64,000 bases of DNA from Plasmodium brasilianum (lineage: Eukaryota > Apicomplexa > Aconoidasida > Haemosporida > Plasmodiidae), in the NCBI RefSeq assembly GCF_023973825.1, contig NC_090125.1, positions 773,501 through 837,500 of the forward strand, written 5' to 3'. The notes under the pieces are model-generated. The model made no database searches and was not told the origin of the DNA. It saw nothing but the letters and a program-made list of their open reading frames with translations. The stretch's first letter is position 1. Each line of letters begins with the position of its first letter. The position numbers and the translations under genes were made by a program. Positions 49,965 to 62,500 of this stretch are shown here, in pieces.

Positions 49965-50714
49965 TTTAATAAGAAAAAAGTAAATTGAAAAAAAAAAAAA
50001 AAAAAAAAAAAATTATTTACGTAATACGTTGACAGAATAAAAATACGAAATAGATTATAAGGCAAAATGTATTACAAAATGATAGATTTAAAAGGATAAC
50101 TGTGACTACATAAAAAAAATAAAATAAAATATTGTTATATTCCTGTAAATATGGGAAAACATATGTTTGTTTGTTAGTTTGTATATGTTTATTTATTTAT
50201 TCTTTTTTTCTATGAACCTAAAACAGTTATTTAAAATCCGATGTAGTTACAATTATATTTTAAAATGTGCATATGATAACTTTTCATTTAATATATACTT
50301 TTTACTCTTGCAGAATTATTTTTCTAAATATATATAATTTTTTTGGAAAAGAAAATAAAAAAACGAAAACGCTTTTATAGTACTAGAAGTAGTAGTATTA
50401 ATACATAAACATTTTTTTTTTATTATTACTTTTTTTTTTCTGATGAGCAGAATAACACATTTTGATCAGATTAAATTAATATGTTCGTTAAATGCAAAGT
50501 GTAATATATAAAAAAAGCCTTACATATTATTAGATAGGTGAGCTATTTTAAATAATACAATATTAAAATTAATTTATAGAAGTTCCTTACTCCCAAACAT
50601 GTGTGAATGCATACAAACATAAAAGTATAAACTTGCATATAGAGTGAAATACTTATTAATTTGTATTATTTGCACACCCAAGTTTTTGCGTTAAAACGTG
50701 GCATACACATTTGT

Positions 50715-50763
<49 letters not shown>

Positions 50764-51021
50764 TACATGATCACATAGCACATAGCATCTTGTACATAGT
50801 GACAGTCATTTCATCATTACTAGGCTCATATAATACACCAGGTTTCTAATCGCTCTAACTCTGTTTTTTAGCCTATACCTTGCATTAACAGGAAGCTACA
50901 CAAAATTTTATAGAATAAGAAGGGGGTAAAAAAGAGATTGAGAGTTTTTAAAAAGATCTAAATTTTTACTTCAAATCATATTATGGCGCACTTATATCTA
51001 TATATATATAATATGAGTAGA

Positions 51022-51059
<38 letters not shown>

Positions 51060-52900
51060 CTTATTTTATATTCATTCCTCCCAGAGAAGGATGCTTTTTT
51101 TTTTTTTTTTTTTTACAAAATAGCTCTTCTTAAATATGGCAATAATAAAAAGGAAAAGAATTAGTTTTTTTTATAAGTGTGAAACCTTTTATCTGTTAAG
51201 GTCAATTCCGTTTTGATATATAACACTGTTTCAATATATTTAAACGTTTTAGGACTACTGTAATATATCCCAAATTTTTTTTTTGTACGTCTTTTAAAAT
51301 TTAAGAAGTGTAAACATGTTAAAATAAGTTGAAAGGGGAGAAGCTATATATTAGCGACTTAAGCATATTCCATACATAACATACGTAAACAGTGTATGTG
51401 GTGCATGTATATTTATATATATGTGGTATGTACTTTTGTGTGTTATTTATTTACATATACAAAATTCCGTATATATATACATACTTCATAATATATATAT
51501 AATCGCATGCTTTATTTTTGTTGCTAATAATATACTGAAAAAAAGGGAAGGGTGTCTTTACACAAAGCAAAATAATTATTTTATGTAAAATAAATATATA
51601 TGAAAGACTTCTCCCATATTTTTTTATTTTTTATATTTTTAATAGCGATCATCTTTTAAAAACAAGCAAACTTGGTTAATTTTATGGAAAGGAAAAAAAA
51701 TTAAATAATTTTCAAAAAAGTCTTTCACTCGTATGCATATAAACATAATATTATGTACATACAAAAATGTACAATATTTGATCGTTGAATATTAAGCATT
51801 TCATGAAGATGTAAAATCATCTTAGCAACCTTAACTCATTTTTTATTTTCTGTACCATATTACTGAAGCTTATCGAGTCTTATTGATTCTGCTTATGCTT
51901 TTGTTTTTTATTTTATTTTTTTAATTCTTTATTGTTTTTTTTTTTTATTTATAATTTTTTTTTTTAATTCTTTATTTTTTTTTTTTTCTGTTTTTTCCTT
52001 TTGCATATTTTTTTTTTTTTTTCAATGTTATATACCTCACGTTTTATGTAACATATATTCTCCTTTTTCAAAAACAAAACAAAACAAAATAAAATAATTT
52101 TTGTCATAAAAAGGAGAATTCATTTTTTTACGTAAAAAATTCATAAATATATAGAAGCCAAATGTAACATATTTATATCCCCTTTTTATTTTACTAAATA
52201 TTAACGACATTTTTAAAATTCTATTAAAATAGAATCAACTACTTATTGTTTTAATCAAAATTGACAAGGGGAAAAGAAGTATACCATCATATACATTTTT
52301 CTATGAATATTCAAAAAAAAAAAATTGGTAATTATTTTTTCATTCGAACAAGTAAAAAATATCAAAAAAAAAAAAAAAAAATTTCATATAGAAAATACAA
52401 AATAATTAAAAATAAAAAGAGTTCAGTTCAATACTGACAAAAGAATTGCCAATAGAAAGAAAAATCCACAAAAAAAGCATTAAAGAAGGAAAAAAAAAAT
52501 ACTTAAGAAAAAAAAAAAAAAAAAGTATCATAGGGAATACGCGATTAATCAGTATATTTATATATAAATCCATTTAATGCTTAAAAGAGGATATATAACC
52601 GAATTATAACTATTCTTAGCATCTCAATATTTTTGCTTAGTAAACAATTTATTGTATATGAGAAGGAAAACATATTAATATATAAATATGAGAAAAGAAA
52701 CAGCAAGGGTACTTATATTTGTTTACATGTACGGAAGGAATGTAATATTATAATGATTCCTTCATGAGTGCATTTTTATTCTTTTTTCTAAAAAGGCAAA
52801 AAATACAAAAAAGAAAAAAGGTACATATGTATGTATATATATATATATATATATGCGTATATGTATGTATATGTACATATGGAACATATGCATATAAAAA
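49965..52900. other. Divergent gap PMT / AP2-HS, no gene seen
   Basis: About 2.9 kb between outward-facing starts, likely the PMT and AP2-HS promoters plus leaders. It holds long A/T runs (A of about 29 near 49989, A of about 37 near 51021, T near 51096, 51930-52020, A near 52363 and 52508), and (TA)n near 50717-50760 and 52832-52852. No coding region is supported. Confidence 0.75.
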
Positions 52901-55900
52901 ATGCAAGGAAAATTAAACAAAAGCCTTTTTTGTAAAGAAGCAAGTAATACTCAAGAACAAGGAAATGAAAATGTATATGTACATACAAGCATAAGTGGAG
53001 GAGGAAATAATGTACTATTTCATCGTGCCGCTGATGAAAAGTGCGTAAATTTTGAGAATCATTTTAAACAAACACAATACAATTTTTCATCCCTTTCAAA
53101 TAATAGAAAAAATTTAAATGAAGCTTTTTTAAAAACTGTATATTCCAATAGCTTCTGCGATTTAAACAAAGTCCGTGGTTACGGAAAAAATAATTTGAAC
53201 CAACTTAATATAGAATACTATAACGACACGAACTATAACAGTAGTAATAATAACAGTAGTAATAATAACAGTAGTAATAATAAAAGCAGTAATAATAAAA
53301 GCAGTAATAATAAAAGCAGTAATAATAAAAGCAGTAATAATAAAAGCAGTAATAATAAAAGCAGTAATAATAACAGTAGTTATAATAACAGTAGTTATAA
53401 TGGTAGTACATATGCGGAGGAAACAAATTTTCCGTTTAAAAATTCGTGTGTCTTTAATTCAAATAGTAACAAGTGCTATGACACACATTGTGATATGATA
53501 TTTCCTGAAAATAAGGAGATAGCGAAAAATTATTTAATTAACGAGAGTAATAATATAAATAATAAGCTTCTACAAAATGGAAGTAAAAGTTGTGACCATG
53601 TTATTCTTTTTAATAATGACATTTTTGATGTTAATATAAAAAATGATTGTACAAAAGAAAGAAGATATATAAAGCAAAGCAGTGTAATTCGTAATGAACC
53701 TAATAATAACTTCACTTCACGCAATGATAATATTATACCCCGTGGTGTTGATATAATACCATATAATAGTAGTATTACGTCATATGATAGTACCATAATA
53801 CCGTATAATGATAATACTATTCCATATGATGGTAATATAAAACCGTATAATGATAATACTGTTCCATATGATGGTAATATAACACCGTATAATAATAATA
53901 CTATTCCATATGATGGTAATATAACACCGTATAATGATAATACTGTTCCATATGATGGTAATATAACACCGTATAATAATAATACTATTCCATATGATGG
54001 TAATATAACACCGTATAATAATAATACAACTTCATTTTATGGTGATATAATACCGTATAATAATAATATTATGATCAATTGTGGTAATATTATACCTTAT
54101 AGTAATAATTTTATGGCTACTGGTAGCAATGTAATACCGTATAATTATAATATTACTTCATATAATAGTAATATTATGCCATATAGTTATAATATAATGG
54201 CCAGTGATGGTAATGTTATACACAGTAAAGATAATATTGTACCCCGCAATAACGACCCTGTTAATGCCAGTGAAATATGTCATATAGACGAAAAAAACGT
54301 AATAAATGATCTCACGAACATGTTTAATGTTCATGATGTGAATAATGATTATGATAATGATTATGATAATGATTACAATAATGATTACAATAATGATTAC
54401 AATAATGATGGCAATAATGATGGCAATAATGATGACAATAATGATGGCAATAATGATGGCAATAATGATGGTGATAACAATGACGATAACAATGGCGATA
54501 ACAATGGCGATAACAATGGCGATAACAATGGCGATAATGATAACAGAAGTAGTTACAACGTTTACGAGAAAGGCAGTAACGAATTTAACAAAAACAGTTT
54601 AATAGATAACATCCAAAATAAATTAGAAAAAGCTAACCTACTTAATTATGTGGATAATACAAATGTTAATGACAGTATACAGTGTACTGATGTAAATAAT
54701 TATAATGATTTAACAAAATACAACAATATGTACAGTTATAACAGTGCTGCTACTTGTTCAAGTTATGATACGTACATATACCCCAATTATAGTATCAATA
54801 GAAGTGAAAAAAATGGCATGAATAATTTCAATAGTGGAAATAATATTAATATGAACAAAGTACATTTTAATAATAGTTCCAATCATAATCATAGCTACAA
54901 CAATCTCTTTGATGTGAAGGGTACTTGTGATTATGAGTTTTATATGAACACAAACCCGTCTTCTATTCTTCAACAGAATTATATCCATATGGATAAAAGT
55001 TATACAAATGATAATGATTACAATCTTCATAGCAATTATTTCGAAAATAATGAAAATAATAATTCTCTTGACAAATATGAACAGGTAGACGGAAAGGGGT
55101 TTAACCTAAATAATGGTGATATCACAAATTGTAGTAATGATTTAAATTATTTAATTAATAAAAAACAAGTAATATCAGAATATAGCGAATTATGTAAAAA
55201 GAACAATGAAAGTTTACAGAATGAACAACACCATCCTGCCTTTATAGAAAAAAATTTATTAAATAATAATGTTTTTCCAGAAAAGAATAGGATGTATAAT
55301 AATGAAACCTTTGTACAAAATAATTATATGAACGGAACTGGTAGTAATACGTATGAAAATTTTAACATAATGAATTATAATATATCAAATTATAACACCC
55401 ATATCAACATTAATCCTATTAGCAGTAATAGCACTTCTTGTTGTAGCAACGTTGATGATAACCAAGTAGTATTACCAAATAAAACAAAAATAGATGTTTC
55501 CAAATTCGAAAGAAAAAATCAGCAAGTGCATAATTTTTCAGATATTCTATTGAACCAAGAGGAGACAAGCATAATAAATAATCCACAATTCATAAATATG
55601 CATGCGCATGTAAGTGATCCACTTCTGACAAATGACAATACAAAAAATGGATCATTTGAAAATTTGGTTGATGATGAAAAGGGCAATTATAAATACATGG
55701 TGAACTTAAATTATTTACCAAACGATAGTAACTGCATGGGCGATTTAGGAAATCACGGGAGCGTAAAATATATGAACAATTCAGAATTCTTGCACCCTAG
55801 TGGCATGAACTCCTGTGGTGTAGCACCTAGCTCGATAAGTAGTAACAGTTGTGAAGGTAGTGGTAGCAGTGGTGATAATTACGATGTTGGTTGTAATAGC

Positions 55901-58900
55901 GGTAGTAGTGGTAGTAGTGGTAGCGGTAATAGCAAGAGTAGCAGTAGTAGTGATAATTTCCCTAATTGCGGTACGGATGCGCAAGGGGAAAATGGACAGA
56001 GCGCAAAAGTGCTAACGAAAAATGAAAGGGGAAAGGGAATGAGGAGGTGTAATATAATGGGTGCGCCTTATAGAGGATATGCGACGAATAATGAGAATGT
56101 AGTAAATTTTTATAGTTCTGATAAGTTGTATAATAATATCCAGAATGGAAAGTATAGTAGTAACTCTTTTGAACTTAGTTTATTAGAAAATTGCAATGAT
56201 ATTAATAATAAATTTGATGATAATATTTATGAGAAAAAAATAATGTATAGTTTTTACTTGCAATCATTGTTATCTAACCTAAAGAAGTGTTATAATAATG
56301 ATATTTCCATTTTAAAAAATAATGAAAAAAATATAAGTGCAAAGGGTGAGAGAAGTGATCAATTAATATTATACAACCTAGAAAATAAGCAAAAGACAAT
56401 TTTAAATAAATTTCCAAAAATAAATAATTATTTTTCGTATTTAAATTATTATATAGGTTCCTTGCGTATATTATATAAAAAGTTATTATGTAATAGAAAC
56501 TTGATATTAATATTAGTTAATGAAATATTTTCTAGGCAAAATGTTAAGGATGAAAAAAGAGGTATATACAATTCTTCATCTGTTCATCAAAGACATACAT
56601 ATGTAAGGGAATTGTTATCTGTTCTTTTACCACAACCACCTGCATATCCACCATTAGAAATATGGTTATTCATGAGTAGAAAAAATGCAGCTCAATTACA
56701 TAAAATTCATTTAACTATATATATTATGTATCAGAAAATTATTTACAATTTTTCTAATATTTTGTTACAAATAAATAATGATATGTTGAAAAATTCCAAT
56801 AAGAGCAAGTTCTACAAAAGAAGTGGGACAGATTCTTTAAATGACTATGTTTATGATAATAAAGAGGAACACTTAAACCATTTTGCAAGGAACTATAAAA
56901 CTGGCACCATGTTTAGTAAAAATAATGAATACATTTCCGAAAAAATTTTGCTCAAAAAAAAGAAGCATGATGATTCTCCGTTTGTTTATGATAACGCACT
57001 ACTCCTGTCATCAGCAAGGAGTAGGAGGGGGGGTGTACGGGATTACCATCATTACAGCAGTGATGGTGGTGGTAATAGTAGTAACTTTAACAACATCAAT
57101 TATAGCAGCAATAGTAGTAACGGTAGTAGTAGCATGATACGGAAGAGGTGCTTATTTGAAATCAACAGAAAAATAGAAAATATAATGAAGTCAATTAATG
57201 ATATAACTGATATGATAAATATGTCAAAAGGGGTAATAAATTCCTCTGACTATTATCAGGGAAGTGGTAATAATACAACAGCTAAAAGTAGTTCATTTGA
57301 GTCAGTGGATCGTCATGATGGTACTAATGATAGCAATAATTGGGCTGAGTCAACAAACGGAGAATTTCGTGAAAATGAGAATGATGTTTCTAAGAGGGGG
57401 GAAAATATCGAGCATGGTGAGATGTATATGCGTAATGGGGTGTGCAGTTTTAAGGACACGAATAAACTAGCGAGTGTCCAAACAATGGATCCATTAAAAA
57501 ATGTAGTAATAACGAAACACACTTGTCGTCTGAACGAAAAACAGTGGGATGAGGATATAATCAATAATCAAATTGTTGCTTATGATGATATAAAAAATAG
57601 TTATAAATCATGTGTTGAAAATATGTCTTGTTATAAGTTGGATATAAATAATAACCCACTTTGTGAAGAGAATCCGCAAAAGTTGTTGGAAAAAATAAAA
57701 TACGAATTGAGAGAAGTGTATAACGAAATATGCAATTTAAATAAATATGATCAATTCATATTAACAGAAAATAATAAAAAATTAAATAATTTTTTAGGGT
57801 TAGTAAAATCAAAAAATGATGAAAATACTACTATATCTGATATTGAGGTAAAACTTGACAATACATCTTATATTAATGATTTGGCATTCAGCGGAACGAT
57901 CAATTATAATAACCCAGCTATAGATACATACAGCAGTGATTACTACTACCAAGTTTTAAATAACAAGACTAAAAAAAGGGGTAATAATAATAAACAAAAT
58001 AAATTGATAAATGAGATGAAAAAGGGAAGCATTTTCTCAAACGACCCCTCGAAAGATCAGGGCGATAACGATGAAATAGACCATATAGACCATATAGGTC
58101 ATATAGACCGTATAGACCATATCGATCGTAGGTATCATAACTATGATCCAAGTGATATAGACCACATCGATCAAAACAATCATAGTAGTGATCATTACTA
58201 TGATGATGATATGGGATACAATTTAAATTACACGGATGACGTTTTTAAAAAACTTATCTATATGTCCAAAAATTTCTACTGTAACTTAACCGAGTATGAA
58301 AATTATGCCCTTCATTCGTATAATAAAAATACTACTAGGTTTGGAAATTTAAATAAGCTTAAAAATGCTATATGTTTGAATGAAGAGTTATATTACGATA
58401 ATCAGTTATTAATACCAAAAACTAATGCACTTGATGAGGAAGGGGAGATTGTTAACAATTATATAAATATTAATAACAAAGAAGAGTCAGGTAAGGAAGA
58501 AGCATGTTATTCGAATGGTCATCTGGACATCATCTACAGTAATAGAGACCTTGAAAATGGTAATAATAATACTATAGATAAATGCAATGAGAATTTGTTA
58601 ACTTATCCCCCTACCAGTACCCCTAATCAACAGCAAAGATTCGCCAGTAATTTTGTCAATAATTTTGCCAACAATTCGGTCAGTAATTTTGCCAATAATT
58701 TTGCCAACAATTCGGTCAGTAATTTAGATAATAATTTTTCCAACAATTCGTCCAATAATTTAGATAATAATTTTTCCAACAATTCGTCCAATAATTTAGA
58801 TAATAATTTTTCCAACAATTCGTCCAATAATTTAGATAATAATTTTTCCAACAATTTCGCTGACAGTTTAAGAAGCAAAAATGATTACACTGATTTAAGT

Positions 58901-59551
58901 TTAAATAACGCAAGTTTTAACAACTCGCATAAACAGTTCATTTCAGAGCAGCGAAACATTTTAAAGGTACATAATGAATCTTTGTTACCACAGGCAGCAA
59001 ATGAAAAAAATTGTTACATTTTAAATGAGAATGTTGTTCTTTCCCGTGATAATAAAGACATGCAGAAAAATGAGAATTTGGAACATAGGAAAGATGATAA
59101 TTCTTTCGATTTTAGCACAAATGGTGTGGGTGTGGATTTGTGTAGAAGCGACAACCATAGTAGTAGGGGAAACTATAGCATCAGTGGTAACTACCTCATC
59201 AATGATACAAATAGTACTAATCTGAACGGCAATATTGGCGATTACCATATTATGCAGAGAAGGAATGTTGTCAACTTAAATGACAGTGGAAGATATGTTG
59301 TAGATAGCAATTTAAGTAATAGCAATAATTATTATTTTAATCCTAGCAATGAGCCTACGAATTGTTATATAGGAAAAGCATATAATGAATCAGCAGGAAT
59401 GGTTGTACATCACAAGCATGCAACTCCTTATCGTGGAAAGGATGATAAAAGTCTAAGTTATGACAACCTCTTTTTAAATTCTAATAATGCTGATTGTACA
59501 GGAATAGGTGATAGTAGCAACATTGGAATTAACATTAACAGTACTGTAAAC

Positions 59552-59583
<32 letters not shown>

Positions 59584-62500
59584 AAAAGATAACTGCATTC
59601 CTCTGTACAAAATGAGGGAAAATATGAGCAGTGAAAGTGGAGCATGTGATGTAAGTAATCAGTCTATTGCAAACAATTTTGCAAATAAGGAAAACACATA
59701 TAACTATAACAGAATGATAATGCATAAGATGTTACATAATACTCATGGAGAACTGGGGACAGATATAGACAGGAATAACTACCATGGTGCATTAAATATA
59801 CAAAGGAATGATAATTCATATGTAGATACAAGACATGAAGAAGTTGATGGAGATATACATTTTAACAACAGTAACAACTATTTACTGAAAGAAATTGATA
59901 CAACTGATAATATTGAACTTAATTTGGAGAATCAATATAATATTTATATGCCTGATCCAAATGATAATTCAACTACAGCATATGTGAATCATAGCAATAT
60001 GTTAAATAATGATGAAATAAAATGCGAAATAAATGAATCGTCATCACATCATCAGTACAATTTAAATTTAAATGGTCATTTACCAAATTGCGGTTTGAAC
60101 AGATATAACATGACCAACAGTGCTTTGTTAAATCAAGAAAACTTTATGAATAACTCCTTTATGAATGATGTCTTAACAGTTAATGATCAGCATAAAAACT
60201 GTTTAATGGAGAGTGAAAACTTGTGTAGTATCAATAATGAGATGCTAAATGATGTCCATATTAACAGTGGTTTAAGAGGGAATAACACTATATATGAAGA
60301 CTCGCAAAGGTATGATACCATCAGTTGCGCAAAAATAAGTGGAAATATAGGTGGTAATATAAGTAGCAATATATGCGGCAATATAAGCGGCAATATAAGC
60401 GGCAATATAAGCGGCAATATAAGTGGCAATAAAGGGGGCAATATAAGTGGCAATATAAGTGGCAATATAAGTGGCAATATAGGGGGCAATATAAGTGGCA
60501 ATATAAGTGGCAATATAGGGGGCAAGATAACCGGAAATATAAGTGGCAATATAGGGGGCAAGATAACCGGAAATATAAATGACAATAAGGATAGTAATGG
60601 TAATAGTGGCAAAAGTAGCCAAAGTGGCAATAGTTATGACCGTGGTAATGATGATAATGGAATCATTAAGAACAAGATTACGAATAGTGCTACAAATAGC
60701 ATCACGAATGACATATCGTTAAGAAGCCACGACGACATTATAAAATCAAATGTAAACTGTTACAGCACGACAAATACTCCGCCGAATCTGCTATATTACA
60801 GAAGCGCAAAGAATGACCTTCAGAACGACTTGTTCAGCAATGAAATAATAACGAAAAATACATCAATTATTAGTGATGATGTACTTGATAATAATATAAT
60901 AATTAATAGTTCCAATTTCAATGGTAATGATGAATCACAAATGAACAGGCTAAATGATGGTGCACTATATATTTGTACAAATACGAGTAGAGGGCCCATG
61001 GAGAAGAGTCGCAAGTATGAATTGTTCGAGGAAGAAAATAACCCCTTACTCACGATTAGCAGTAGAACTGATGGTAGAGGTAACGGTAGAAGTAGCGGTA
61101 GCGGTAGCAATAGAAGTAGAAATATAGGTATCCATAACAATAATGCTAATGTTGATGTGAATCATATTGGTAGTGATGGAAGTGGTAACAGCAAATGCAA
61201 TAACAAGGGGGACGATATTCCCGGAAGGGGTATCAAAAAAGGAAAGGACAACTGCAACTTAGGGGAAGACGAAGATGATAATAATAGTAGTAAGGAATAT
61301 CACCTTTCAAAAAATTGTACTCTAAACAGTTTAGAAAATAATTCTGTGTATACTCATGAAAATACACCCTCCCCTAAATTGAGGGTAAGGGGTGATAAAA
61401 AATCAAGGTGCTTAAAAAACGTGTCAGGGAGTAAAAATATAGGAAATGAAAAAAAGAATATATCTAACGATATGAATAAAGCAAAATTAAAAAAAATGTT
61501 AGAAATTACTGATAAATTAATTAAGAAAAAATATAGAGGAATATCTTATGACCCTACAAGAAATGGATGGTCTACATTTGTATATAAAAATGGGGTTAGG
61601 TATAAAAAATTTTTCTCATCATTTAAATATGGAAACTTGTTAGCTAAAAAGAAATCAATTGAATGGAGATTAAAGAATTTAAGCCCAGATTCACATGCAT
61701 ATATTTTTTCCTTAAAAGCAAAAGAAGAATTTAATGCTATTTTAAATGACGATTATGATAATTTGAATAATAACAGTAAAATAAAGTTAGAAAGAGGAGC
61801 AGTATCAGCATCATCAGCAAGTGATACAGATGGTAATACTAATAGAGATATTTTTTATGTCAATGCATTTTTAAATCTTTTTAATAATGGTGAGCAAGAA
61901 AATAAAAATAAGAAAAAAATTAAAAATAAAAATACATTAGATGTTTGCTGTAAAATGAAAAAACAGAAAAGTAGTAGTAATAATCAAACAGATGTTAATG
62001 TAGCGAAAAAAAATAAAAACAAAACGAATAATAAAAGCAAGAAAGCCATTTTTACAAATGATAAAAATGTTGAACATAATCAAATTAATGAAAGTGATGG
62101 CTACCCTGTTATAAACGATGTTGGTTATCTAAACGTTGACAGGGATTTAGGAAGTGTTAGTTCTACGGAAAACTATTGCAAGGACCAATTGAACTACGAG
62201 AAGGGTAGCATTACAAGGGAGAACATTAGTATTAACATTCCTGTTTTAAAGGATACTAATTTGAATATTTCAGACAAACAAAGAAGGAAAACAAAAAATG
62301 GAAGCAGATTAAAATGTAGGAAAAAATATACGAAAGAAAGTAGTAATATATCTTCTTCCCCAAATAATAATTGCAATAATGAATTTTATGATGTTAATAC
62401 AGTTCAGGTAGAAAAACCGCTGAACGATGATATTAGTCCTAGAAAGGACAAGTGTGTAGTGGGAAATGTAGACGAAAGTGGCTCAGTTAATCTTATGAGT

